DNA from: Corallium rubrum
Taxonomy: Eukaryota > Cnidaria > Anthozoa > Scleralcyonacea > Coralliidae
Length of the DNA: 64,000 bases
Direction of reading: 5' to 3'
Assembly: GCA_964035015.1 (NCBI GenBank)
Contig: CAXIUP010000159.1
Coordinates: 1-64,000, forward strand
This document shows positions 1 to 10,249 of this stretch, piece after piece; positions within the stretch are counted from its first letter, which is position 1, and every line of letters starts with the position of its first letter. The notes under the pieces are model-generated. The model was not told the DNA's origin, ran no database searches, and worked only from the letters and a program-made list of their open reading frames with translations. The position numbers and the translations under genes were made by a program.

Positions 1-2
1 CG

Positions 3-662
3 AAAAGACTACCATCGTATTGTGCCTGTGGGAAACAATTCACTGTAGATCATGCAATCTCGTGCCTGAAGGGTGGTTTTATTCACCGACGCCATGACGA
101 GCTACGAGATATATTTGCCAACCTGTTAGATGAAGTTGCATATGATGTTCGAGTGGAACCACCTCTCACACCTCTGACAGGAGAGAATTTGCCATCTGGC
201 TCCAATATCGCTGATGATGCTCGTCTGGATGTAGCTGCATGAGGGTTCTGGGAAAGATGTGAAATGGCATTCTTCGACGTTAGGGTTTTTAATCCTTACG
301 CCAAGACACATTTGAACCAGAACCTGAATGCTGCTTTTACAAGAAATGAACGAGAGAAGAAACGCCAATACAATCAGCGGTGTGTACAAGTTGAGCATGC
401 CTCGTTTACACCACTAGTTTTTAGTGCGTACGGTGGATGCAGTCGTGAAACACATCATTTCTTGAATACCCTTTCAGAACAACTCTCTGATAAGAAAGGT
501 ATACTTCCAGGAGTAGCAATGAACTGGCTCCGCACAAAAATTTGTTTTGCTCAGATGAGAGATCTGATTCTTTGTGTGCGAGGTTCCAGGAGACCGTGGC
601 ATAGACCAACTTTGAATGCTACAGACATTGAGTTAAGCAACTTAGATTCAGACATAAATTGA
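3..662 (+). pseudogene. C-terminal fragment of a mobile-element ORF, one in-frame stop
   Basis: The frame is open from the window edge to 662 except for one TGA at 240-242, where the context suggests a CGA codon decayed. The first residues contain a Cys/His cluster (C-x-C-x(6)-D-H-x(4)-C) resembling a zinc knuckle. After it come a D-A-R-L-D segment and an A-F-F-D-V-R-V-F-N-P segment, which I associate from memory with ORFs downstream of reverse transcriptases in cnidarian genomes. The D and D-V-R residues could belong to a nuclease-like fold, but that is inference. The upstream part lies outside the window. A poly(A)-signal-like AATAAA follows near 770. I cannot name the element family with confidence. 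Confidence 0.5.
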
Positions 663-1117
663 AAACACTCGAACAGACATTCTGAAATTTAATGTAAATA
701 TAGTTTTTATTATAATGTTATTTTGTACTTATACTTCATGTAGTTTTTATAAACATGGTTTTTATTGTGAATAAATTGATCTTTACATACTGTTAGTGTG
801 TTCGACATTTGTCAAATGTTCATTTTCAACAGATTTGTAGTTTTTGATAGTTTTACTGCTATAGCCCATCTGTAAATGCCCCTCCAAATTGAGATCATTA
901 CGACCAACACTTATACCTATTCTAAACATTTTCTGTTTGTTATGATTTTTGTTGATCTTTGGATTTTTGCTGGCAGAGTTACCCATGACTATGAACAATG
1001 TTCACACTATGCTCTGTATTTCATTATGACAGTACTAGCCGCTGTTCATAAATTTTATAAACATCAAAGGAATATTATATCGAACATGGATAATACGAGA
1101 ATATATTATTACTGTGG
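663..1117. other. AT-rich spacer, no gene seen
   Basis: About 450 bases follow the decayed mobile-element ORF. Short open stretches occur on both strands but none shows a recognisable motif or coding-like composition. Confidence 0.5.
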
Positions 1118-1181
1118 GTCATCGGGCCATGGGGCCCAATAGGGCCAAAAAGTGCCATTTCGGGCCTTTCCGGGCCTAATC
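1118..1181. repeat. Cluster of GGGCC motifs
   Basis: Six or so GGGCC/GGCCC words lie within about 60 bases, including one GGGCCATGGGGCCC near-palindrome. They are directly upstream of a TATA box at 1188-1194 and the start of the next ORF, so they could be promoter elements. Function is inference. Confidence 0.45.
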
Positions 1182-1187
1182 AAATCG

Positions 1188-1194
1188 TATAAAA
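1188..1194 (+). promoter_or_regulatory. TATA box upstream of the 1257 gene
   Basis: TATAAAA lies 69 bases before the ATG at 1257, a spacing that would leave a short leader. This is consensus match only. Confidence 0.45.
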
Positions 1195-1256
1195 CATCTT
1201 CAACTTGTGAGAAACTGTCAAACATTCTTTGAAACTCGTGGAGTAAAGAGCTAGTC

Positions 1257-1658
1257 ATGTCTAAACCTCTCGATATTGACGATAAAGAATTAGTTCTTCA
1301 TCATCGTCAGAAACGTATCGAAAAGAAACTGTTGAAAAGTTACGTTGAAGAAATAGCATCGAACATATCTCGTCTTGTGGTTGAGAACTGCAATGGTTGC
1401 CTCATTGATCATCCTTCCCAAAGACAGCACGACTGCCTCATGATGGAAAGGGATGAACAGTTATGTTTATACTATGACCGTGCTTTGGAAAAGGTTTAAG
1501 AAGCAAATGTCATGAAGGCTTTTACCGAAAGTTTGAACGATATTAAACCTAGTGTGAACGGTTTTGAAATGCTCAAGTATACGTGTGATGATTGGAGATC
1601 TATCTTTTGTGCAGATCAAAGACGGGTGCTTAAACAAGAAATTTTCAAGTTATTGTAA
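1257..1658 (+). pseudogene. Small Cys/His protein with C-x-x-C-x(4)-HP motif, one stop
   Basis: An ATG at 1257 opens a frame of 133 codons ending at TAA 1656-1658, interrupted by one in-frame TAA at 1497-1499. The N-terminal half is a charged helix-like segment followed by an N-C-x-G-C-L-I-D-H-P-S-Q-x-x-H-D-C cluster that could bind zinc. I have a general recollection of this pattern in uncharacterised cnidarian proteins near Polinton-type polymerases, but no function is known to me. It lies on the strand opposite the fossil polymerase and has its own TATA box. The stop may be decay or the ORF may be genuinely shorter (80 aa). Confidence 0.5.
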
Positions 1659-1673
1659 CTGAATAGGAAGTGT

Positions 1674-1825
1674 AACAATCCCTATAAAAACACTGTATCA
1701 CCTTCGATTTTGATCAGATTGTGATGAAAGTTATTCTATAAACGTGAAAGCGCATGCGTACAAATGTAACAAAACCCTATAAAACACTGTACCTTTTCTG
1801 ATTTTTGATCAGATCAGACAAACAT
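1674..1825 (+). promoter_or_regulatory. Duplicated TATA-box promoter segment
   Basis: Two related segments each carry a CCTATAAAA-type TATA box (1683-1689 and 1778-1784), then a CACTGTA word and a TTTTGATCAGAT word. The second copy sits about 60 bases before the ATG at 1840. The duplication suggests tandem promoter copies rather than chance. Confidence 0.45.
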
Positions 1826-1839
1826 TTGATAGAAGCAAC

Positions 1840-2196
1840 ATGTCTTGGAGAAACAACGTAACCCAATGGCTTTCGGACAAAACCATAACGCAAGAGGGAA
1901 ACCTGGAAACCTTGGATTTGATGAGACTTTTGATACAGAAGAATATGTTACCGGCAACGCTTATCGATAACTCAACGCTACATTCAATCATGTTAACACA
2001 AATCATATTAGAAACATTAAATGGTATAACGGTACCCGCAGCCCCCCAGGATGGGAAATACTTTGTTTATCATATGAACGCCAAAGAAATGATGACGGGG
2101 GACCTATGCGGAAAGAATGCACAGCAGATCAAGTCGTTGGAAGAAAAGACAGGGGTAAATCTGGATCATTACCACAAATTAAAGCTCGCAAATTAA
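1840..2196 (+). CDS. Hypothetical 118-aa protein of the fossil Polinton
   Basis: An intact frame starts at an ATG 56 bases downstream of a TATA box and ends at 2196. The protein is mostly helical in appearance, with no signal peptide, membrane segment or metal-binding cluster. I do not recognise its family. It runs convergently with the fossil polymerase gene, so it is probably an accessory gene of the same old element; that placement is inference. Confidence 0.45.
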   Translation: MSWRNNVTQWLSDKTITQEGNLETLDLMRLLIQKNMLPATLIDNSTLHSIMLTQIILETLNGITVPAAPQDGKYFVYHMNAKEMMTGDLCGKNAQQIKSLEEKTGVNLDHYHKLKLAN

Positions 2197-2245
2197 CGAA
2201 CATTTCAAACGTTTTATTTCAACTGTAATTTAAACATGAATAACT

Positions 2246-2378
2246 GTTCAACAAATATAACTGTTCTTTGTATTTCAACAAATATAACTGTTCTTTGTAT
2301 TTCAACAAATATAACTGTTCTGTGTATTTCAACAAATATAATTGTTCTTTGTATTTTTCAATAAGTATAATTGTTCTT
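2246..2378. repeat. 27-bp tandem repeat, about five copies
   Basis: A unit of the form TTTGTATTTCAACAAATATAACTGTTC recurs about five times, the last copies diverging. It lies between the convergent ends of the 1840 gene and the polymerase pseudogene. Confidence 0.8.
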
Positions 2379-2388
2379 TTAACTGTAT

Positions 2389-5300
2389 TTAAAATCCATA
2401 AGGTAATGTTTTGTATTCATCAATAATAACACGCTTGTTATAAACAATACGATAATCCTTTTTCATGCGTTTGGTCACAATGTTTTTTGTCTTTGTGTCT
2501 CGGGTTATCTTGAACGGGATGTCAACGGACACTTGCCCTTTGACATTACATTTTGCATGTAGGTACACCAATGCACGAATAACATCAAGTTCACCTTTTG
2601 CCTTGCGGTGCAATTCAGCGTGATACCACGTATCTTCGTCTCCACCTTATTCGTGTTGGTCCGATAACAATAATTCTTTGGACCGCCCGAAATGAAGGTA
2701 GTGATGTGACCCCCTTTCAACTCGTCAGTTAACTCCCCGAGATACGGACCTGTCGGAGGATCTGGATCGCCGGGTTTGCTGACAAAGATCACCGAATCGG
2801 TATCGTAGTACAAGACTCTTTCTTGCAACATATCCAATACCCCGTAGAGTTTGAGGCGCGCATAGGTGGTGGTGAAGGCGGCGATGACCACGTTGGTTTT
2901 GGCATTAGGCTGAATAAAATTTTCGGTGTACTCATATCGGATCTCGATCATGTCATCACTCACCAGGTTGGCGTCGAGCACGCTGATTTCGTCCGACGAC
3001 AGGTAATCAAAATACACCTGCGGGTCTCGAATCTGTTCCGTTTTGACCATATTGGTTCGCTGAGCAAATTTACCACAAAATGAATTCAGCATCAGCTTAG
3101 CCAACGCACGCAATCCAGGATTGTGTTCGATCTTGCTAGGATCCAAGCGGACTCCTTCCCGTTCGAAGTAATCTTCGACGTAGCGTCGTTTCTGTTCCTC
3201 CGTTGTGCAATTCTTAGGATAACCACTTGCCTCTTGCTTGATCTTGAGAAAGGTATCGATATAATCTTTGAACAGTGCGTCAGAGGTTTCAGGAAAATGC
3301 CATACTTCATGCAGTTGCAGGATTCGGTAACCTTTCTCCAACGCTTTCTCTAACTCCACGCTACACCACGTTCCTTGGATAGCTCTCTCGTTGTCGCCGT
3401 GGGTACAGGTGGCTTGATTGCAGGTATCGGCACACCGCTTGCAGAGGGGGAACATCAATTTACGTTGAGTACGATAGGGAAGGACAGGATGGAAGAGACC
3501 TCGTGGTGGAAGTACCGTGCACTTGATCAAACCAAAGTAGGTGGATATATCTTCGTCAAAGTTCTCGGTGATGATACGTGGATGACCCACGACTGTCTTT
3601 GTCATTTTATTGCACCACGGGTAGAGGCTCGTGAAATCGACGTACTTGATTTTTTCACCCTCTTCACATTCATGAAATAATTTGGCTGCGTTGGTTCGGC
3701 CACCATAGAATCCGTCACGAGGTTCTAAAGGATCCACCACATCATAGTTGTCAAAGTACTGTCTCATGGCGTCATTGCGTTCCAATTCTCGCTTGATTTC
3801 ACATTCCCACACTTCCACCACGTTGAATCCTTGATCTTTCAAATACAGTGCCCTTTCCATGGTCGCCATGTATAGGTCATGCATCGTTTTTTCGCTGACG
3901 GGGTTCACGGTATCACGGGCATAACAATTCAAACACCCATGCCAGAAACACCCATGGACTTCGTAGGCTGTATTGGTCTCTTCATGATATCCGTCCAGCA
4001 AATAGCGGTCAACGCGTTTTTCTCCCCCATTATAGGCATGTTGAATGTCAATGCCATTCTTTTCAGCCGTGTAAGATAACCATTTTCGTGCCAGGATGGA
4101 TTGTTTGATTTTCGGCTGGTAACCGTGAGGAGGAATGATGGCAATGGTATCTTCTTGGAGATAATTCGTTCGATAGACCAGATTACAGGCTGACGCGATG
4201 GTAAGGCATTTCTCGAACGGATCAATATCAGTGACATCACGGAACAGTTCGCGAAACTCGAGGCAACAGTGACGGAGAATATCCACATCGGAACGGCAGT
4301 AGCTTAGGATTTCTTGTTGGAAGTCGAACACGTAATTGTTCTCTTTCAAACCGTTATGCCATTCTAGAAACTTTTCTTTCTCCTCGGGACTCATTCCATT
4401 AGGATGGTAATATGAACTCGGAGGTAGGGGTCCAACGTAATTCTCATTTTCCTTTTTGTTGAAAAGGTGTGGGAAATAGCCTTTTGCGAGTTCGTCCAAA
4501 CCAAAGGTTTTGGGGAAGTTTGCCAATCTCATCGGTATGAAGCTCAGGGAATCGATGAATTTGATGTTGAACATAGGCACCGACAGCGTGAGGACCTTTG
4601 CACCGCGCATGATAACGTCGTAGTGAACACCGTTCTCGCGTAGATATTAGAGAATGAAATAGCTATCGTAACCTTGGAAGTTGTGCGCTATTATGACACA
4701 TCCCTTGTGTTCCTCTGTGAACAACCATTCGCAAAATTCGTTTCGCGTGTTATCCCCTTGAAACGACCATTCGTCACCGGCTTCGTTCTGGACCACGCAT
4801 AAGTTGGGTTCGTGGTTACCATTTTCTTGACGACATTCGAAATCGAAGAACAACAGCTGATCGTACCCGTCTTCATCCTCGGCTTCATTGGTCGCTTCGG
4901 TTGTGTTTCGTTTCCTCACAGGTTGGATGTAACAGGGGTGGTTGTCGGATCGAATATACTCTTTACATATCGTACATTTCGTCATGCCACAATGGTGCTT
5001 GTCAGGTTTCTTTTTACTTCGCTTCACGATGGTATGACATTCAGAACATTTGACGAGATCGGAACAGATGGATTTCGATTTTCCCACCACTTGTTTATGT
5101 CGATCAAAACACTCTTGACTTTTAAACAATCGATTGCAACGGTCACAATGCATCCAGGATACAATGGGACAGTTCGGAAAACGACAACATTTACACGCGT
5201 TGGGACACAAATGATCTCTCTGATTATTGTAGGCTTTCTTACAGGCATGGCAATACATGCCCCAAGCGAAAAAGCCGGGCATGCTAGTGATAACGTCGTA

Positions 5301-6472
5301 ATGGTTATCGTGGAGATAGAGGTAAATTCTTTTCTCTTGATCTGGACCTGAAAAAATGAGGGTGTTCTGATGTTCTTTAGAAACGATGTTGATTTGGTAC
5401 TCGGAAAGATAGGTTTGAAACTGTTTGACTTCGTCCAGTCCACAGGATCCGAGGGGGACGCCAGCATTCCTGTGTAATTCTTGAGCTAAACGTGTTTGTA
5501 GCGGTCTCTCAGGTTTTCGTATAAGACAATCCCGGCTATCGTTTTCGATTTTGGCTTTAGCAACAACCAGGGCTCTGGCTAAACAAAGTTCATCTTTGTT
5601 TTTTGAATGCAAATAATGGATCTTTTTTTAACCAAATGTTTCTCCAGGTTGATTTCACTTCGCTTTGTACCCTTACCGCCATGGGGCATTTCCACATGAA
5701 TCAGATTCACATGTACAGAATCATTCAATCGAAATTCACGATTGGATTGAATCACACGCTCAATTTCAGCTAGCACGCGTTCAGTGGTGAGGCGTTGACG
5801 AGGCATAAACGGCAGCGAAATAGGGTATTCAAGCTGAGGCGATTGCAATACAAAACGAACTTGATCGTGCTCAGGAATATCTCGGGTGACCGTATCTAAC
5901 ACGCTTTGAAATATCTCATGGAGACGATTATGGAACTGGGAAAGTTCCAAATGGGCAAACGTATCCGTAAATCGCATGGTATAATCGACACCCGTTGTTC
6001 GAAACTTTTTCACTCTCACTTGTTTCACACCAGTCATGGTAAAAAAAGTATTATCGCTAACCTGTTCAGATGTACTTGCACCCTCGTCTACATCATCGAT
6101 AGGTCTTTTTTGTCCACGACCAGTCTGTAGTAAAGGTTCGTCGTCTTGCCAATCCAGCATGAAATTTTCTCATTGTTCAGGGGTCCAAGAATCCATAAGG
6201 TCTGAAGCGAGCCCTAATCGTTCGTTCTGTAGCAATGCCTCATCATTTTGCCAGTCCATCAAAAACTGTTGTCTTTGTTCTGATGTCCAGGAATCCGTAA
6301 GGTTCGCTGTTAACCCAAGTTGTTCATTTTCGGCTCCCCACTCGAGCGAACGAGTAATTAATTCCACTTTCCTCTCAAGCACTAAACCCTGTTCGTACTC
6401 GCTCAAGACATACATGTTTTCCAAACTCATTAGTTCGGCTACAGTTTGGCATTCCGTAATTTTCGTATCCAT
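2389..6472 (-). pseudogene. polB: Protein-primed DNA polymerase B (fossil Polinton), four lesions
   Basis: About 1,360 codons match the Polinton/adintovirus-type protein-primed family B polymerase that replicates linear element DNA. In order on the minus strand: an N-terminal region with a duplicated D-S-W-T-x-E-Q segment; a C-L-A-R-A-L segment near 5600-5560; several Cys/His pairs; exonuclease motifs F-F-D-F-E (about 4830), A-H-N-x-x-G-Y-D (about 4680) and Y-C-x-S-D-V-D (about 4290); polymerase motif A with D-F-T-S-L-Y-P (about 3625), motif B N-S-x-C-G-K-F-A-Q (about 3080) and motif C Y-D-T-D-S (about 2795). Lesions are a TGA at 6170-6172, a frameshift near 5600, a TAA at 4647-4649 just after exonuclease motif II, and a frameshift near 2600. 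All catalytic motifs I checked are otherwise present. It is more GC-rich than the polymerase at 31.7 kb and clearly a different element. Confidence 0.9.
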
Positions 6473-6546
6473 ATTTATGCAGTAGTAATGGTATCTCTAT
6501 AAAAACTATAAGCATTATGTTCTTTATTCTGAAAAAACATTATTTA

Positions 6547-6612
6547 TAGTGTACACACAGGTGTGCGCACACCCCTATGATGTAACAGGGTGTGCGCACA
6601 CTATAATCATTA
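6547..6612. promoter_or_regulatory. GTGTGCGCACAC palindromes upstream of the fossil polymerase
   Basis: Perfect 12-bp palindromes occur at 6561-6572 and about 6590-6601, just upstream of the polymerase pseudogene start. The same motif recurs five times near 8540-8650 upstream of the RING gene, so it looks like a shared regulatory or replication site of the old element. Function is inference. Confidence 0.5.
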
Positions 6613-6689
6613 TGTACGTCGTGTAACAATAATATAATGGTTCCTAATAAGGAAACCCGAGTGCGTTATTTAGAAATTGTTATTTAGTG

Positions 6690-6736
6690 GGCCGCACGCG
6701 AGTCACCCCACGCGGGTCACCCCACGCGAGTCACCC
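6690..6736. repeat. Short GC-rich tandem repeat
   Basis: Three near-identical 16-bp units of the form CACGCGAGTCACCCC lie in tandem in an otherwise AT-rich spacer. Confidence 0.7.
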
Positions 6737-6849
6737 CGTTGCCCTGAGCAATGGTATTGTCATTGTTATTTCTGGTGAGTCCTTCGACAAGAAGTGATGA
6801 ATATTTTAGTTTATAGTTGATGAATATTTGACTTTATAGTTGGTGTTTT

Positions 6850-7044
6850 CTATTTTGAAGCTTTAATACAAACACTCATACATTTTTTCACGTATTGTTC
6901 TGCATTTGTGGGGAGTATTATATTTGGAAAATATTCACAATGGTAACGATGTGAGGAAAATCCTTCGATAAAACTTTTGTCAAATAATTTTTTAGTCACT
7001 TTGAAAGGTAGGTACCTACACATATCTCTGTTCAAATGTTTCAT
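6850..7044 (-). CDS. Hypothetical 64-aa ORF
   Basis: A short ATG-initiated frame encodes a Lys- and Cys-containing peptide with no recognisable domain. It lies between the fossil polymerase and the next short ORFs. It may be a fragment of an accessory gene or chance. Confidence 0.25.
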   Translation of the reverse strand: MKHLNRDMCRYLPFKVTKKLFDKSFIEGFSSHRYHCEYFPNIILPTNAEQYVKKCMSVCIKASK

Positions 7045-7293
7045 ACTATGTGTGATGGTTATTTACTAGTGTTTGTATAGCGATCGGTTGATGTTTGACT
7101 CTGTTATTATTGAAATTTTGTTTTTTCGCCACGAAATTTTCCTCACCTCGTGATTATTTTCGATCGTAAATGTTCGATTTTGTTAACCAAAACACTGTGT
7201 TTGGCGCGAGAAAAAATAACCGGTTTGACTGGGTTCATAGTGTTTTTTTGTTTTTTTTCAATTCGTTGTGGTTTTCAACTCGTTGTGTTTTCC

Positions 7294-7415
7294 AACTCGT
7301 TGTGTAAGCAAAATAGAGAAGAAAGCCGAACAGTTTAAAAAATATAGAGCGAGCAACTCGTTGTGTAAGCAAAATAGAGAAGAAAGCCGAACAGTTTAAA
7401 AAATATAGAGCGAGC
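7294..7415. repeat. 61-bp direct tandem duplication
   Basis: Two essentially identical copies lie at 7294-7354 and 7355-7415, preceded by two partial CAACTCGTTGTG units. They are just upstream of the short ORF at 7478. Confidence 0.85.
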
Positions 7416-7477
7416 AAGAAAAAAGAGTTAACAAAACTAAAGGCATTCTATGCTTTCGCTGTGGAAAAAAAACAAAC

Positions 7478-7744
7478 ATGTCTCTAGTAAAAGATTTCGA
7501 GGTGAGTTACAAGCAGGAGGCCTTATCTCAAACAGTGCCAACACCACCTCAAATTGTGCCTACATAAGAGAACACCCCTTTCCCTCAAATGGTATTTGAG
7601 AATACATCTCACACGGAGTTATTACGTGTTCAAGACGCTCCTTCAACATCTTTTCCTCAAATGGTACCGGAGTCGCCCAAATTTACACCTTTGATGAGCG
7701 ATGATGCTCTTGAGGAACTTCTTAATGGAATTTTTTTTTTCTAA
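7478..7744 (+). pseudogene. Short Pro-rich ORF with one in-frame stop
   Basis: The ATG at 7478 opens an 88-codon frame with one TAA at 7565-7567. The peptide has two P-Q-M-V repeats and an acidic end followed by a poly-Phe run from a T-tract, with no recognised domain. It may be a decayed accessory gene of the fossil Polinton. Confidence 0.3.
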
Positions 7745-8000
7745 ACATTCGTTATTGTCCTTAAAGAACATTTTATAAGTAATCTCTTATTATTATTATT
7801 ATTGTACATTGTACACAAACATTCTTGTTGTCTCTCTGAAAAGAGCTACCTGTATTATCAACTGTTTATTATTATATTAATCTTTGTTCGGCGATCATAA
7901 CATTTCGTAATTTACATAGTAATGAATGAGGTTTCGTATGTATTCATTTTTAGATATTTGGTGGCTCTTAAAAGAGCCGGGTTTTTTTTTAAAAGTTCTT

Positions 8001-8492
8001 TCAAATATTCACCCAAAGACAACTACAGTAAGTTGCTTGGCCACACTCTAACAAATATTCTGTACCAATTGTAGGTATTGATGAGAAAATGAAACGTAGG
8101 TTTTCTATGCACTCTGTGTGTACTATAGAATGGCAGCAATTCGTTTGTATAAGCTCACCAGTTTTCTCCTTCAAACATAGAAAGCAGAATTCTTTATCAG
8201 GATATTCTGTTCTACAGTACGCACAACGTGCCATTCCTGTCTCGCCAGCCGACACGAATACCCATCTCCTAAAACAACCGCTATGGATCATATGCCCACA
8301 ACAAGGTGTCTTAGTCACGAGGATGTCGTTGTCTTTCACTACCTCTAGGCAAAAGTGACAGTCTTCCTCTTCCACACTCTCTTCATCGATGTACTTGCCC
8401 CATTCGCGAATGAGCGAGAGTATCCCAAATAACTCTATTATATTTGTCGGAAGCGTGTCTTCTGGTGTGGGCAAAACTCCTACCGATGCCAT
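8001..8492 (-). CDS. Double RING-type zinc-finger protein, putative E3 ligase
   Basis: The intact 163-aa frame starts at the ATG at 8492; the frame is open a few codons further but without an ATG. A first RING-like finger reads C-x-x-C, C-C-G-H-x-x-H-x-x-C, C-x-x-C (residues about 51-100). A second, more degenerate Cys/His cluster follows with C-x-x-C, C-C-H-x-x-x-H-x-x-C and C-x-C near the end. RING domains recruit E2 enzymes for ubiquitin transfer, and large DNA viruses and Polintons often carry them; the substrate is unknown. The gene faces the fossil polymerase and is preceded by a dense palindrome/CRE/ETS cluster. Its integrity beside a heavily decayed polymerase is notable. Confidence 0.75.
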   Translation of the reverse strand: MASVGVLPTPEDTLPTNIIELFGILSLIREWGKYIDEESVEEEDCHFCLEVVKDNDILVTKTPCCGHMIHSGCFRRWVFVSAGETGMARCAYCRTEYPDKEFCFLCLKEKTGELIQTNCCHSIVHTECIENLRFIFSSIPTIGTEYLLECGQATYCSCLWVNI

Positions 8493-8539
8493 ATTGTAAT
8501 TAATATTCAAATGAATGGGTGTTATACAAATATCTTAGA

Positions 8540-8687
8540 GTGTGCGCACACCCCTGTGACGTCATGTACCCCCATGTGCGCACACCTGTGCGCACACCCT
8601 AATGATGTCAGCCTGTGCACACACCCCTGTGACGTCAGCCTGTGCGCACACCTCACTTCCGGTATGAAAACATGACGTCACTTCCGG
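8540..8687. promoter_or_regulatory. Palindrome, CRE and ETS motif cluster
   Basis: TGTGCGCACA palindromes lie at about 8540-8551, 8575-8584, 8587-8596 and 8641-8650, plus a TGTGCACACA variant near 8614. TGACGTCA (CRE/ATF consensus) occurs at 8557-8564, 8630-8637 and 8673-8680, with a TGATGTCA variant at 8603-8610. ACTTCCGG (ETS consensus) occurs at 8655-8662 and 8680-8687. The cluster sits upstream of the RING gene. Motif identity is seen; regulatory action is inference. Confidence 0.6.
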
Positions 8688-8719
8688 GCCTGTATGTACA
8701 GGGTAATCTACTTATATCT

Positions 8720-8767
8720 GATACAAACCACACGTGGTTGTATCACATATTCAACCACTAGTGGTTG
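8720..8767. repeat. Two adjacent short palindromes
   Basis: A near-palindrome GATACAAACC..CACGTGGTTGTATC lies at 8720-8744 and a perfect one, CAACCACTAGTGGTTG, at 8752-8767. Both share the GGTTGTAT word. They may be recombination or binding sites. Confidence 0.6.
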
Positions 8768-8876
8768 TATATCAGGTCACTATCTCCACTCTAAAACACT
8801 GAAATTGAGCTTTTTCTGAATTAATCTGAACAAATATTACTCATATTAACATCAAAGACTTGGCGTGTTTTAAGCT

Positions 8877-8975
8877 GTTTACAACATTCGCGTCCGTGTT
8901 GTATCGAATATATAATCACTCGCCTTCGGCTAGTGATTGTATATTCGATACAACACGGTCGCTCATGTTGTAAAC
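8877..8975. repeat. 99-bp imperfect palindrome (long hairpin)
   Basis: Two 48-base arms are reverse complements except for a six-base block and two point differences, separated by only three bases. Single-stranded DNA or RNA from here would fold into one long stem. It could be a foldback MITE or a structural remnant of the old element's end. Confidence 0.8.
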
Positions 8976-8998
8976 ATTACATATAGATCGGAAGAAAT

Positions 8999-9451
8999 TG
9001 TAAGGGAAGAAATGTAGAGCGGAAGAAATTCGATGGCAAGAATTTATAGGGGCAGAAATTCCATAATAGTTGTTTTTAAGGTATAATTTAGAATGATATT
9101 TAGCCGAATAACTTCCCACTGGTTAGGTATAAATAGGAGTGCATGAGAAGTGTTTAGGGAGAGTGCAAATTGCAGATTTGTGACGAATGTAAATTAACAA
9201 TTAGTTAGCAGAATTAGTGCGTAAAAGCATGGTATAGCAAATTGCGGTAAACGCTCCCTTTCCTGTAACACCCTTCCTTTACATAGGTCATGTATATATG
9301 TAATAGTTGTATTTCTATAATTTAGTTATTTGTTTGTAACGCTCAACTTTGGCCTAGGGTATAAAAGTAACGATACTGTTAAATAAAATAAAGAGGTTCT
9401 GTCTGACTGAATGTCGTGAAGTCTATTCATTGGGTTGCTTGGTACCTTACA
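8999..9451 (+). mobile_element. Candidate solo LTR
   Basis: The 453-bp block begins TGTAAGG and ends CCTTACA, matching the short inverted TG..CA ends of an LTR. It holds a TATA box (GGGTATAAAAG near 9357) followed by AATAAA near 9384, in the order expected for U3-R. No clean target-site duplication flanks it, so this remains a candidate. Confidence 0.4.
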
Positions 9452-9659
9452 GATTGGAAATTGCAGACTGCAGTTTTAATAGATTGGTGATTAATATAGA
9501 GTGTTGACGAGTTCTTGAAGACGAAATAAAGTATAGAAAATACAGTCCCCAGAGTGTTGATTATTGAACCAGCAATGAGTAGAAGACCAAACACAGGGTT
9601 TCTACAACACGCGCGGTACAATGTCAGTTAACGATAAAGTGAAATTAAAAGAAAACAAA

Positions 9660-10230
9660 TAAAACAAAAAAATCTTGATGCGGTCAACACGGAAGACTTC
9701 GCAAAGCTGCCTATCAAACCAGGTGACTGTAAAAATTAAATTTGGATCGCGGTGGTACAATGCTGAAGTAGCAGAGGAATGGGAACCAAAAATAAAAGAC
9801 AAAGCTAAAGGTATTTCTAATTGTTTAGGATGAATCGGTAGCTTGGGCCGGGGCATACAGATATGAATTTTGCTTCAAAAATATACTTTTGTTTACTGTT
9901 TTACAGAATCAAACGTCGAGTGTTCCGAAACCAACGTTTCTGAGACTAGCGACAGCGTGGTAGTAGAGGACGCTTATGAGCGGTTTATCGAACAACAAAC
10001 ACAAAGAGAAATGCTCTGGAAAGTGGAGTATAGCAAACAAAGAAACAAAACGCAAAAGCCCAAGGAAATGGATAACTAAGCAGGACGTGCTTCAAGTTCG
10101 TGGTAACGTTGTTGGGCAAGAAAAAGATTATAAAGAGCAGCTTCGCCTCAAGACACTGGAGTGTGAGTCCCTCAGGAACAGGGTTGATGTTCTGGAGAAA
10201 AATTATTTGGCTGTCGAGAAATTGAGCAGC
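9660..10230 (+). pseudogene. Decayed exons of a host or host-like gene
   Basis: An exon-like segment ends at a GT donor at 9811 and contains a V-K-I-K-F-G-S-R-W-Y stretch that is in frame only if a base is ignored near 9728. An acceptor (TTTACAG) at 9906 begins a second exon-like frame, which changes frame near 10,070. It then encodes a coiled-coil-like stretch up to a GTAAGT donor at 10,231. The pattern recalls cnidarian genes with a Tudor/BEN-like layout, but I cannot name the family firmly. Confidence 0.4.
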
Positions 10231-10249
10231 GTAAGTACAAATCAGTAGT

